Below, piece after piece: positions 23,045 to 34,560 of a stretch of DNA of 64,000 nt. The stretch's first letter is position 1. Each line of letters begins with the position of its first letter. Made by a program: the position numbers and the translations under genes. The notes beneath the pieces were generated by a model. It had not been told where the DNA came from, ran no database searches, and worked only from the letters and a program-made list of their open reading frames with translations. Source of the stretch: Schistosoma haematobium (taxonomy: Eukaryota > Platyhelminthes > Trematoda > Strigeidida > Schistosomatidae); NCBI RefSeq assembly GCF_000699445.3, contig NC_067196.1, forward strand, positions 3,286,001 through 3,350,000. The letters run 5' to 3'.

Positions 23045-23499
23045 ACATAATTTCTACTAATAATAAGCTAATAGTTTTCACAGTAGACTAATAGCAGCTA
23101 TATAAACATTAAAAATCAATGAGTAGTGAACAACTATTTCATCATATTTTAGAACTAACTAATTAATAGTGGAAACTCATGACCCTCCACACAAAACAGA
23201 TCGAGAATTTTAAGTTTTGAATGATGGTTTTACTTCATTAAGCCAGAATCTATTGGTTATTACCTTTCATTTTATTTAATGATAATACTTGTTTTGTATC
23301 CAAAGATGTCGATGATATCCATCCCATTCCTGAGACTACTGAATTCTACAATCGGCAAATGTCTAACTAAAACTTGGAGAATCTATCTTTAAATTAGTTC
23401 CTAGTTAGCAAACGATAAATATTACAATAAACGAATGATAAAGATTTTCATATGAAGTTAACTGATATGATTTATTAAATTCACTTGATATTGTTTACT
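23045..23499. other. Unassigned AT-rich sequence
   Basis: No gene recognised. Confidence 0.5.
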
Positions 23500-23835
23500 T
23501 GTATCTTCCCATTGTTATTTAAGACTGGCATATGTGCAAACCATGCAATACGCACAGAATGAACATATGTCAATAAGAGACAGACTGATGAGTTACAGTC
23601 CTAAACAACATCAAGTGAATTTAAAAACTTCACCCCACTGCAGAAGCAGGTGGCTCTCAGGACTCTATAGCTAAGTGGATAACGCGATGGTGTTTGTAGC
23701 GGACTGTATGGGGTTCGAGTCCTGGAGTGAACATCTACATTGAGATGCAGGTGCATCCAGCTGAAGAGCCCCAAATAGGACGAAACGTGCATCAAACTGG
23801 ATTCCACTGCTAACCACTATCAATCTTTGCTGATA
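23500..23835 (+). repeat. Sm-alpha-like hammerhead SINE, best copy
   Basis: Head block (TCTTCCCATTGTTATTTAAG), tRNA-like A box (TATAGCTAAGTGGATAACG) and B box (GGGTTCGAGTCCTGG), then CCAG-CTGAAGA-GCCCCAAATAGGAC-GAAAC with an ATC cleavage triplet and AAACTGGATTCC. The end is CTATCAATCTTTGCT. This is the arrangement of the Sm-alpha SINE of S. mansoni. The core fits CUGANGA and GAAA, but stem II has a C-A mismatch and stem III is imperfect. Confidence 0.8.
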
Positions 23836-24559
23836 TGAGTTATGTTTTTTTAGAGCTTAAATGAATTTAGAATATAATAATATTTCCATCACAACAATTA
23901 AAATAGGTTCACTAAGCCTTTAAGGTAAACTTTTGTTTTATTCAAGGATGTTTATATATTTATATTAGTAGTTACATAAGAATTATCGAGAGATTTATCA
24001 GGTTTTCTATGAATATTTCTCGAAGCCTTAAGTAGAAGTATCTTAACAAATATGAACTAGCGATTAATGGATAATGTTGACAAATAAGCATCTCCAACGC
24101 ATTCAATGTGATTATAAGATGCATCTTGATTTCAGAGCCAATCGTTATGAAATGTTTCCAACTTGACTAAATTATACAAAAGAATCTTTGTAAAACTGTT
24201 TATCCTCTGATTAGACTGATTATCACGAATCAAACTGATCCATTATAGGAGTTCTTTTTATCATTCTATCGAATTTCATTCATTCAATCCTATTCTGATT
24301 ACTCCCATTGACTACGTGTATTTGTTTCGATCTTACTAATATTATTACATGAACAATATAGTTGAATGCTACCGTTATAACCTATCTCGTATAATCTCTA
24401 CACAGTTCACTTCATTAGATATTAGATATATTAGAGAAAAATGTAGAGAATAGATTTACCAACAATTTCATGATTTGTCCTTAAATGTGTTACTTATGTA
24501 ATCCGAGAATGTACTTTAGAAATACGCATTAGTTAACGATACAATGTACAACTATATAC
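23836..24559. other. Unassigned AT-rich sequence
   Basis: No gene recognised. Confidence 0.5.
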
Positions 24560-24568
24560 AATTAATTG

Positions 24569-25032
24569 GTTTTTGGTTGAGGTCATGAATCGAGTGATGT
24601 TAGACCAGCACTACTATTGAGAACCCAGAAGCACTGGATGATCGTTTCGTCCTAGCATAGGATTCCTCAGCAGTGACTAGCTTCGTAAGGGAATTCTCGG
24701 GGTCCTAGTGAGAAGCTGTGACCAGTGGAGCTAATGCAGGTAACTTCCTCAGTACAATGGAAGATGGTCGCGCAATTTAGTGAATTGGTTGAAGTTAGAC
24801 ATTAACATCGTTGGATACCAGCTCAGTGGTCTAGAGATTAAGCGTTGGAGCGCGAGTCCGAAGGTACTGGGTCGGAATCAACCGTGTGTGACCGTGGATG
24901 TGCACTGTTGAGGAGTCCCATACTAGGACGAAACGGCCATTCAGTGCTTCCATGTTCTTAATAGTGGTCCAGCATCAATCGACTCATGATCTTAATCAAA
25001 AAACTTAACAATCGCCACAACTCCATACTGAT
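24569..25032 (+). mobile_element. H-family composite retroposon with 9-bp duplication
   Basis: The element is flanked by AATTAATTG at 24560-24568 and 25033-25041. A minus-strand tail with a hammerhead half (to about 24680) is joined to a full plus unit: lead block GACCAGTGGAGCTAATG, A box CTCAGTGGTCTAGAG, a damaged B box (GGTACTGGGTCGGAATC) and a hammerhead with intact stems. The first core base is changed (TTGAGGA), which should inactivate it. Confidence 0.8.
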
Positions 25033-25041
25033 AATTAATTG

Positions 25042-26315
25042 ATTATTGATTTTGTCTGTCTTTAGTTGGTTTGTTCCAAACTTTCTCTTTTAATTTCACA
25101 TTGTACATAATATACACGACTATGGGTTAGATTTCACACCACAAAATCAGGGTGTTGATACAAACAAGGACTTAACAGAGTTTTGTATTTGTATATAACT
25201 ATCAAATGACAGAATTAGAGCACTAAATAAACAATCATTATATGCCGTTTGAAATTCAGTAAATAGTCAACTGATTTCATGCTAAAATTGACTTTAGAAA
25301 TGGACTGACACGTTTCTCAGAATGAGTTTTGGAGGCTGCTCACTATATAGTTCACATTACAGACTGACTTTAATTACATAACCGGTAAGAATAGGAAATT
25401 ATTAAGCATGTTTCATCGTCGTATAAAACCCCTTAACAGAATACACTGGTCAAACACAGGACCATCAGATTTAGCACCGCACTTATGCCTTCAGACCATA
25501 GAGTTGACTTCTATTCGTTCACGTTTCTAACTAAAACAAACCTACCTCACACAAGAAATCCTGAAGTCCTCGAAGAAGATAATAACGTTAACTGAGAAAA
25601 CAAAACATTAACCTGAAAAACACTTCCTGAAATTATGAGTAGATTATTGAGCTGTCTGTTAAGGTACTGTGATTTGTATGAGTGCAAGTAGCTAATAGAG
25701 TCATAAAGGGATGCTTCCAATACAACACTTTATCAAAGATCGGTAGACAGATCAACGAATAATATTCGGTGATAACAGTGTAACAATAAGAACGGACAAC
25801 ACCAGACTTGTGATAAGCTGAGGAAATTAGACAATATCTAAAGGCCGAATGGCAAGGGAGAGATCCTGATGGGTGGATGATATCAGTCAAGATTTGAATT
25901 AACTATCAAACGGAGCAGAAATACACTATTGTTATCTGAGGGACATAAAATATCAATGTGTTTGTGCAGATATTTGGTTTGGTTAGCCAACAGAATCATT
26001 CCACTCACCCTTGATTTCCCCACACAAGTAGCAGGCTAGGCGCGCATGACATAATTATTTGGAAGGGAGCCTTCATTTCTCAAATAATGGCAAGGAGCTG
26101 ATAACTTAAGAGCATTATGTTTGATATTATTTGCTTAAAATTATTCGAAAACAAATCCTTGAATCTCGGTTTTGTGCGCAATATCACTCATCAATAAGGC
26201 ATATTCATTCGAGGTAGCTGATTACAGTAACACCTTTGTTAGAAGAAGGAAATCTGCAAAGCTCAAACCTATTAACAAAGCTGTTCACTAATTAAAATAA
26301 GAATAGGGTTTTTGT
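25042..26315. other. Unassigned sequence
   Basis: No repeat family or exon with convincing splice signals was seen. A minus-strand open stretch at 25633-25890 has no recognisable features. Confidence 0.4.
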
Positions 26316-26600
26316 GAATACTATAGTAATTTCAATAGTTGGGAACATGTGTCAATTGAATCTAGATCACCATGGAAAACCTAGAAGTACTGGTTGAAGT
26401 TAGACATTAACACCGTTAGATACCGGCTTAGTGATCTAGAGGTTAAGCGTTATCACGAGAGATCTATAGGTCCTAGGTTCGAATCTCATGGGGCGGGAAC
26501 ATGGATGCTAACTGCTGAGAAGTCACACAATAGGACGAAACGGACGTTCAGTGCTTCCAGGTTTTCCATAGTGATCTAACTTCAATTGACTTATGATCTC
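26316..26600 (+). repeat. H-family composite retroposon
   Basis: A minus tail (CTAGATCACCATGGAAAACC) is fused to a plus unit starting TTGAAGTTAGACATTAACACC, with A and B boxes and a hammerhead whose core has changed to CTGAGAA. Confidence 0.75.
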
Positions 26601-27168
26601 AACCATTCAAGTATATAATTTATCAATAAAACATTAACCATTATTATATACACCATTTTATTATAATAACATTCTATATAAAATAAGAACAGTAGAAAGA
26701 GCACATTCTTTTTCTTAAGAAATATACCCTATTCAACATACAAACAGAAGTATAACAAAATACACAAATAGGAAGAGGGGAAATTTCATTCCATCAACCA
26801 AACAGAAACCATAATTATTAAGAATTAAGGACCTACATACAGTACAGCCTCATATATATATTCAGCTTAGAGTTATATTGTTCATGTAAGGCATAAAGTT
26901 ACTTACATAGCTATTCAAACCGAACTAGGTACGATGGAATCGTAACCTCAGCCCATCTCTAGTTGGAAACTATGTGATTTATTTTTTTACATTACATCAT
27001 CGGTTATGAATAAGAAAGAGAAGAGAAAGGATAAAACACAATGACAAAATATCAAGAAATGGGAAAGGATATTGAAGAAATTCTGCAGATTCAAGTTAGA
27101 TAATTGATTCCTATCAGTTAATTTACAAAATGCATTGTAATAAAAAGAAAAAAAAGTATTACATTTTC
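26601..27168. other. AT-rich region downstream of the NKAPD1-like gene
   Basis: Could hold part of a 3' UTR if a distal poly(A) site is used. No other feature is seen. Confidence 0.4.
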
Positions 27169-27174
27169 TTTATT
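27169..27174 (-). terminator. Poly(A) signal AATAAA of the NKAPD1-like gene
   Basis: TTTATT on the plus strand is AATAAA on the minus strand, starting about 10 nt after the stop codon (27185-27187). It is close to the stop but usable. Other candidates lie further downstream. Confidence 0.35.
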
Positions 27175-27184
27175 ACAATCATTA

Positions 27185-30100
27185 TTATTTCACTTTTAAT
27201 TCTTGCCATTCTATTTCATCATCTGTTCCAATGGAACTTGCTGAATGGGAGGAAGATGATGAAGAACTGGACGATGAAGGAGCTGGTGACGGAGGTGGTG
27301 ACGAACATGAAGATGAAGAAGAGGATGTTGAACAAGAAGATGAAGAAGAGGAGGAGGACGACGACGACGGAGTAGGTGATCGTCGTTTAGACACTTTGGT
27401 TTTTTTCTTATGTTTCTTTTTCTTGTCAGTTTTCTTATGCTTTTTAACTTTTTTCAATTTAGTTTTACGTTTTTTAGCATGTTTTTTCTTCGATTTTGAT
27501 TCGGATAATTTATGTTTAGTTTTCTTTTTTGATTTTGTCAATGCTTCTTGTTCTTTTAATTTGTCAACAGTATGTTGATATGGTAGTTTAGGTGTTATAC
27601 TTGATGTGACTGATTTTGATTTTACATCATCGATACTTTCAGAACGTTTAAATGGGATAGGACCTTCATTTTGTAATTCATCCCAACCATCATGACCCCA
27701 ACGACCAGTGTCACAGTGTCGACGAGCAAGTGTTCGCCAAAACTCTTTAGCATTTTGTCCACCAGCAGCGCTTGGTAATGTACGAGCAGAAAGTAATTCT
27801 ACACTGCGTTTAGCTTCTGAACGAAGTGCACGCTCATAAGCATCTAGTGCTTGTTCTGATTGAGCACAGTTTGATTCAGGTGATCGATCACGAGATTCAT
27901 TTGATCTTTTATGACGGCGTTTTATTTCTCTCCAACATTGTTCTTCTTCCAAGACCTATAGAAGATTAACCAAGTGGAAACTAGTCAGAGTCCATGGAAT
28001 AACATGTAAATACATATTATTAACTTGAGAAATCAAAAACTCACTTTCTGTTCTGTTGATCCAAGCTAGATAGCAAGCACAAAGTAATATATGTAGAAGA
28101 GTTACATAATTACGCTAAAATAATTCTTAACATTGTGTGTTACTGAGCATTCTCACTTCCTCAAACTTGAATCTATCACTCTCCATTTGTTTCCACAGCC
28201 CGTTGTTCCATGAACCTGACATTTAACTATTGTCTAAGAAGTCAAGTTTCGCTTGTCACATTTTATTTATATCTTGAAAAATAAACTTAACTATAGTTTC
28301 CCAATTGTTATGAAGCTTAATAGCTTTCAACTCATACGCTTCAACGTCCCCTTAAGTTGAACATTAAGAAATGTTACGGAGGAAAGCTGTATATCTAAGT
28401 GTAATACCACTCTATACCACAAAGGTATTTTCTAGCTGTTAAGTCAATCAATCAGCTACAACGTAGAACCAAGTACATCGATTTTAGGCCACGTCACCCA
28501 GAGTCCTCAACCATTTAGCTACGATAGTTACGAGGACCTAAACCAAGTACTCTGCATCTACCAACATGGCTCAGAACAGAAGTTTGTGACTTCAAAGACT
28601 GATGCCACGTCTTGGTTTGATCACCCATAACTAGCTGTTAAACCCTCTCGTGAAGGTAATTCTAAGTTATTCCAGGTAAAACCATTATATTCCAAAGTGA
28701 GTTTCGTGCATAAATTGGTCAGTAAACAGTTACATTCCAATGCACAATGCAAGTATTCGAAAATTCACTTCAGTGAAAAGCAAGGAATTAAAATTCGCCA
28801 ACAGTGGACAATATTTTAAATCATATAGTTTGGAACCGTATGAACACTTTCTTTTACAAATATCGTACGAACGAAATCATTCCAAACATTAAACGACTTC
28901 TATGCAACTATGGTTGTAACTTTTATACCAAACTATCAATCCTATGAACAATACGTTTGAAGACAACTTGTGGCTAACAGCGGAATACGGGACGCGCGAT
29001 TCGTCCTGCTTGAGACACGTCAGATAGATGTACCTGCACCCCAGAGCTGATGTTCACTCAGGAACTCGAACTCAGTACCGTTCGCTCCAAATACCAACAC
29101 ATTATCCTTTTAGCTACTGAATTTTGATAGCCAATTGCTTCTGCGATGGGGTGAAGTTTAAATCCACCTGGTATTGTTTGTTTTAATCTTCCCATTGATG
29201 TTTAGCACTGCAATTGGTCGGTCTCTTATTGGTATCCAGCTAATGAGACCCAAATAGTACGAAACGCGCATCAAACTGGAATCCGTTACTAGCCATCAAC
29301 CATCTTTGTTTATAAAGCTTGCGAATTAAGGCAATATCGAAGCGATTCGCAAAAGATGCAATCTCAAACTATTGAACAGCCAAGTAGTATCAAAACCCCT
29401 CTTTAAAAAAGCCGATGAATTAATCCTTTTTACGTGAATACTACATATCAATAGATTCTAGTTGAAATTCGAAACTACAACTACAGAAATAGTTAGTGAT
29501 TATTGAGTTGATCAATATATTTATGTCATGTGACCAATAATTTGTGCTTTAAACAATTCAATCAGTCAGTCAGCAACAATATAGAACTTCGTACCTACGT
29601 ACATTAGTTAAAGTTGTCGTACCACATTAGCACAAAGATACAAATGTCGATTCAAATGCCATAGTGGTCGGGGTAGTAAAAAGATAAGCAGTAATTGGAA
29701 AGATTCGGGTTTTAAGGAGTATAATCCAATGAAATAAATTTGGAAAGTGAAAAAAAGGGGACATAAAGAATTCAGAAGATTAGAATTTGGGAGAACAAAA
29801 AGCTATAAACAAATACTAAACACTGTTGATAATTGAATTGTTGCTGTTGTTTGTTTTTCTATTATGCAAATTTCAATGGCTGAGATCATGAGTCAATTGA
29901 AGCTAGATCACCATCAAAAACTCGGAAGCACTGGACGGCCTTTTCGTCCTATTGTGGGACTCCTCAGTAGTGCACTACTACGATCCTGCTCGCAAGATTC
30001 GAACCCAGGACCTATCAGTCTCGCGCGCGAGCGCTTAACTTCTAGACCAATAAGCCGGTATCCAACGGTGTTAATATCTAACACTTCAACCAATTCACAA

Positions 30101-30383
30101 AATTTAGCGACACATCCACCATTGTCATCAGTGAGTTACTATCTCACAACAGATCTACAATAGAACGAAACGGCCGTCCAGTGCTACTAGGTTTTTCATG
30201 GTGGTTTAGCTTCAATTGACTCATGATCTCAACCATTGAAATTATTATAGTATCCACAAAACCCTTCTGATATATACAAATGTTAAATTCAAAAATCTGT
30301 ATTAAATTCATGATTAGTCGGGCAATACTTACTCGATTATGTGTAGTAGCATGCTTAACATAATTATCAACCAACTTTTTATC
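27185..30383 (-). CDS. NKAPD1/C11orf57-like nuclear basic protein, 3' part
   Basis: Two exons are visible on the minus strand. An internal exon at 30383-30333 (51 nt) has a pyrimidine-rich acceptor ending TTCCAG and a GTAAGT donor. The terminal exon at 27955-27185 follows a CTATAG acceptor. The intron is phase 0 and about 2.4 kb. The short exon encodes KLVDNYVKHATTHNR and joins VLEEEQCW. These resemble, from memory, the NVIRHTDAHNK and EESDMW stretch near the start of human NKAPD1. RWGHDGWDELQNE in the terminal exon resembles RWGHSGYKEL of the same protein. The rest is a long Lys-rich tract, a Ser-rich tract and an acidic end (IGTDDEIEWQELKVK), suggesting a nuclear, RNA-processing-type protein. 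About 273 residues are visible. The first exon with the ATG was not found. An ATG-less start at the leucine codon near 27952 is an artefact of reading through the acceptor. Confidence 0.7.
27956..28436 (-). other. Intron sequence of the NKAPD1-like gene
   Basis: No repeat recognised. This is the 3' part of the 2.4-kb intron. Confidence 0.5.
28437..28640 (-). mobile_element. 3' end of an RTE-type LINE (GACT-tailed family)
   Basis: Reverse complement resembles 59660-59998: GAGCCATGTTGGTAGATGC, then TGTACTTGGTTCTACGTTGTAGCTGA and a GATT/GACT tail. Confidence 0.7.
28975..29318. repeat. Inverted pair of Sm-alpha-like SINE pieces
   Basis: A minus-strand copy (about 28975-29180: hammerhead remnant, B box as AACTCGAACTC, A box) abuts a plus-strand piece (about 29181-29318). 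The plus piece has CCAG-CTAATGA-GACCCAAATAGTAC-GAAACGCGCATC and ends CAACCATCTTTGTTT. Both ribozyme cores carry changes. Confidence 0.7.
29562..29845 (-). mobile_element. 3' end of an RTE-type LINE (GACT-tailed family)
   Basis: Starts with the inverted tail CAGTCAGTCAGC and continues into the 3' UTR of the 59.2-kb family, including GTACCACATTAGCACA. Confidence 0.65.
29872..30272 (+). mobile_element. H-family composite retroposon with 9-bp duplication, inside a gene intron
   Basis: The element is flanked by TATGCAAAT (29863-29871) and TATACAAAT (30273-30281). A full minus unit with A/B boxes and a nearly intact hammerhead (core CTGAGGA; stem III damaged) is fused to a plus tail ending CCCTTCTGATA. 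The right end lies 60 bp from the internal exon of the NKAPD1-like gene. Confidence 0.8.
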
Positions 30384-30516
30384 CTGGAATGTAAAAAAAG
30401 GGGGGGTAATTATTGAAAAAACATGTTTCTGTGTTTAAACAAATATATGAAATGTAACTTGACTATTAAATACTTTCAATATACAATACTATTTTGAACA
30501 GTTGGTAGTGAACGAA

Positions 30517-31028
30517 TGTTATAACTTGTGCTCTGTTTCCAATTAATGTATGATGTAACGATACCGTCAATTAGAGAACAGTGAATTATCGACCATACCA
30601 ATGACGTATAAAACAAGTACGAGCAGTCTAAAGTCGTTATCGGTCCTTCTTCCTGCCTAGCCCTGCCTGCTAAGTCTAGAACACCAATCTCAGCCTCTGA
30701 GATATGAATCATTTATTTCAAACATACTGGGTTTACATACACCAGCTAAATAGATCACATTGTACCATAAAATAGAAAATAACACTTGTACAAGATTTGG
30801 ACAAAAGTGGCTGTGAATGTGGAAGGTAATAATTGATAGACCAGATATAACTCAAGAATGGTGAATCGTATAGTAATAGTTCATAAGTCAAAATAAAGCC
30901 TATAATAGAGGAACATGAATATGAATAGTTCAACTACTTAACAATTATACAATAAAAATATACTTAAAATATTAGTCCAAAAATAGATCCCAACAGTCCC
31001 TATTCATTATGCTCATCGGGATATAACA
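30517..31028 (-). mobile_element. Solo LTR, same family as 16665-17163
   Basis: 512 bp between TGTTATAACTTGTG and GGGATATAACA, minus orientation. The flanks do not match, so no target duplication is seen. Confidence 0.75.
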
Positions 31029-31038
31029 GAGTGATTAG

Positions 31039-31335
31039 TATCAGATGGGTTTTGTGGAGATTGTAGTAATTTCAACAGTTAAGATCATGAGTCAGTTGAA
31101 GCTAGACCACCATGGAAAACCTGGAAGCACTGGACGGCCGTTTCGTCCTATTGTGGGACTTCTCAACAGTGCGCATCCACGACCTCACCCCCTGCGAGAT
31201 TCGAACCCAGGACCTACTGGTTTGCAGCTCAGTGGTCTAGTGATTAAGTGCTCGCGCGCGGAACCACTAGGTCCTGGGTTCGAATCTCGCAGGGGACGAG
31301 GTCGTTGATGTGCACTGCTGAGGAGTCCCACAATA
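31039..31335 (-). mobile_element. H-family composite retroposon with 10-bp duplication
   Basis: The element is flanked by GAGTGATTAG (31029-31038) and GAATGATTAG (31336-31345). The intact terminus TATCAGATGGGTTTTGTGG is at the left. The right end breaks off inside hammerhead stem II (GTCCCACAATA). Within it, a minus unit to the B box is joined to a plus unit from the A box. It inserted directly beside the solo LTR. Confidence 0.8.
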
Positions 31336-31345
31336 GAATGATTAG

Positions 31346-31724
31346 TGAATGTTAATAACCTGAAGTTATTTAGAAAGTTTTTAATATTCAAATGTGTCTA
31401 TATGTGTGTTTATGTGTCGTATCCAGTACTTTTAGTCATTTTCATTGTTCATTTAGGAGATGAATGTTGTATACTGGAGCCTAATTTTCAATGAAGATTT
31501 TAATTTCATTACGTTTGTTTATCATTCGGTATATTGGGTAATATAATATTAGATGTGTTGATAACAGATATGTTCAGATAACTTGAAATGAAACAGTTCA
31601 TGAAAACTACATTTAAATATATGTCACTCATTCACTCACTGAAAGATAACCGAAAGTGTTGAGTATGATACATTTATTGGATATTGAAAACGTTGAGGAT
31701 AAATTCAGCAATATTAATGAATGT
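31346..31724. other. Unassigned AT-rich sequence
   Basis: No gene recognised. Confidence 0.5.
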
Positions 31725-32038
31725 AACTTGAGAGAGAACAAACCAGGCTCCAACTGAAGAGGAAATTAGGAAAAGACTGTGGAAATGGACAGGACATACA
31801 TTACAGAAATTAGCAAACTGCATCACGAGGCAAGCCCTAACCTGGAATCCTAAAGGGGAGCGGAAGAGAGTAAGGTTAAAGAGCGTACTGCATCGGAAAA
31901 TAGAAGCAGATATGAAAAGGATGAATAACGAATGGAAAGAACTGGAAAGGATTGTCCAGGACAGAGTTGGGTAGAGAGTACTGGTGGGTGGGCTATGCTC
32001 CTCGACGAGGAGTAACAGGCGTAAGTAAGTAAGTAAGT
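31725..32038 (+). mobile_element. 3' end of an RTE-clade LINE (AAGT-tailed family)
   Basis: Better kept than 15645-15955. It has C-terminal coding pieces ([26 protein letters not shown]), GGAGTAACAGGCG and the tail GTAAGTAAGTAAGTAG. It is 5'-truncated. Confidence 0.85.
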
Positions 32039-32477
32039 AGATTCTGAGTATGTACTAATCTACTGGAATTTAAATCACAAATAAGGATAGTGATATTGTA
32101 TAACTGAAGTAAATAAAGCAGGAATTGAAATCACAACAAAAGATTGTTGAAAGTTAAATGATATGATCATTGAACCACTTATACACTGTCAATAATATTG
32201 AAAGAACTAATCCTTGCAGTTGACTCAAGTCAATGTTACTTATTATCAGTTAGAAACATTGTCACTGGAATATTTCGGTTAATAATGAATTCAGTTTGAT
32301 AATAAATTTTGAGGTTATTAGAAGTTATCTGATAAGACTAACATATGAAAAAATTAATCCTCTAAAAATACCCGAATGGTGCCATTAAATATCAAAGTCA
32401 CCTAGGCAAGCTTTGATTTGTTAAATAGATCAATGTTAGACGAATTTTATTGATCAGTAATACTAAACTATGATTAC
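32039..32477. other. Unassigned AT-rich sequence
   Basis: No gene recognised. Confidence 0.5.
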
Positions 32478-32760
32478 TATGTTAGTCAGTCAGCTACAAC
32501 GTAGAACCAGGTACATATATGCATCGGTCCAAGTTGCCATACCTCATTAGCACAATAAGATGAGGACCGAATTCATGGAAGGAGTTACTTCAATGGTAGT
32601 AATATGTTTCTTTTTTAAAAAAGGGATTGCATATAAGGATATGATACAGAGAGAAAGAATTGGTTCGTAGAAAGAAAGTTATAAAGTAATTTTAATCTCA
32701 CGGTTTAAGGGAAGACAAAGAGTGTATACACCTACGCCATTATTATGTTAAGCTATTAAC
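32478..32760 (-). mobile_element. 3' end of an RTE-type LINE (GACT-tailed family)
   Basis: Begins with GTTAGTCAGTCAGCTACAAC, the inverted tail, and continues through CATACCTCATTAGCACAATA as in the other copies. Confidence 0.7.
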
Positions 32761-33557
32761 TGTGCTGAAATGAAGAATGGATAATGACAGGAAGTTGATA
32801 AAAGAACACGTCATATAATCTACAATTTGTGCTTTATTAACAAGGTCAATGATCATCTATGAACTCGGTGAGTATGAATGTTTGAATTTGTTTGGATTTT
32901 ACTCACAGATGTTATCAACTGCGATATTCATTACATAACTATTTCCTAAATGTACTAATTCGTTTGTCCATACAGAGTTAAATTATCTAAACTTTTGTTC
33001 TCATTATGAGTAGTATACTTACTAAAGTCTTTAGTTAAACAAATTCAACCATTTATAAATAAAAGAAACGACAAATGGATAAAAAGCTATGCATGAGAAT
33101 ACAACAAAAGATTTCATTAATCAAGAAAAATGTTGAACATCATCATTACAATCGAGTCTTATATTTTACATTTATAAGGTGGTCGATAGATTTGACAATT
33201 CTATTCACTAAAAATTGTCTATAAAATGAACTACAGCCTACGAAGTATCACTCAGTTAGTTATAAGCAACGTGTAACCTTTTATATTTGTGCAATGGTTC
33301 AAAGTATCACGTCATATCAGCACACACAGTTCGAATTATCAGGAAAAATCTCAGAGTATTAAAAGTAGTAACAGTATCAAAGATGATAGGAAACACTAAG
33401 CATAGACAATATAATTTGAAAAAAGGAATGAATTCTCATCATATAAGTTGTAATTTCAAGGTCTAGGATCAAAGAGAAGACAAGGAATCAATATATCTGT
33501 GACTACGTGACCGATTATTACCTATATATAATACTTTCATGTTATTTGGTTTGATGT
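32761..33557. other. Unassigned AT-rich sequence
   Basis: No gene recognised. Confidence 0.5.
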
Positions 33558-33770
33558 AAATTAGACAATGACACCGCTGGATGTCGTCTCAACGGTCCAG
33601 AGTGTAAGCATCCGAGATAGAGACTGAAGGTTTTTGAGTCGATTCTCAGACGTAGAGCTGTGGATGAGCATTGCTAATGAATCCCATACTATGAAAAAAT
33701 AGCTTTCTAGTACTTCCAAGTTTTAATGGTAGTCTAAGTGAAATCAACTCGTGATATACCGTTTGATACT
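33558..33770 (+). repeat. H-family retroposon, degraded
   Basis: Lead-in (ATTAGACAATGACACCG), tRNA-like remnant and hammerhead remnant are all mutated. An old copy. Confidence 0.55.
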
Positions 33771-34039
33771 ATTCAGATGAAATTCTATTCCGACCTAAAA
33801 ATTACTGCCAGTCAGATTTATAAATGAAATACTGGTTATCACAGCTTCAGAAAAATTTAAAAATAGTTTCCATTGGCTTCAATTATCAGTGACATTATGT
33901 GATATGTAGAATCAGATCGGCTTTCAACGACTTTAGCCATAAAAATCATGTTCAATTACGCTACATACCTAAAAAATGCATAATACGTTACGAGATGATT
34001 GTGTACACATATAGCTTCGGTTCTGTCTTTCGACTAAAA

Positions 34040-34560
34040 TAAGATTTAGTTGAATTTTTGTGGAGATTGGTTTAAATTGTAGGTTGTATTTGCCACAGAT
34101 TGATCTCAGATGGGGTACCATTGAAAACGACAGAGCAATGAACAGTCGTTTCACCCTAGTGTGAGGCTCCTCAGCGATGCTCTGAAAAACCTAAGGGTTT
34201 TGGGCTAAGTCCCTGACAGGATCATAAGTGCCCAATACTGACGAATAGCATAGTAGGATAAGACACCAACTCAGTGCTCTCCGGCTTTCAATGAGAAGTT
34301 GAAATTCATCATTCGTGACCAGTGGAGCTAATCCGTGTCGGATAGAGATTGGTATGTGCTTCAGCACAACAGGAGATGGTCGCGCAATTTCGTGGACTGG
34401 TTGAAGTTAGACATTAACATTGTTGGATGCCGGCCGGCTTAGTGGTCTAGAGGTTAAATGTTCACGCGCGAGACTGAAGCCTCCGGGGTCTGAATCCCTC
34501 GAGTGTGATCGTGGATGTGCACTGCTGAGGAGCTTCATACTATGACGAAACTACCAATCG
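34040..34560 (+). repeat. H-family composite retroposon
   Basis: A decayed minus tail and a first decayed unit (34070-34310) are followed by a better plus unit from GTGACCAGTGGAGCTAATCC to a truncated hammerhead (CTGAGGA then broken stem II). The sequence GCCGGC is duplicated before the A box. Confidence 0.65.

Noticed and set aside
27231..27578. Acidic plus-strand open frame of 115 codons
   Set aside because: It is the antisense shadow of the Lys/Ser-rich exon of the NKAPD1-like gene.
33001..33060. Candidate first exon of the NKAPD1-like gene before an inverted ACTTAC donor
   Set aside because: The frame required for phase 0 contains a stop after the nearest ATG.
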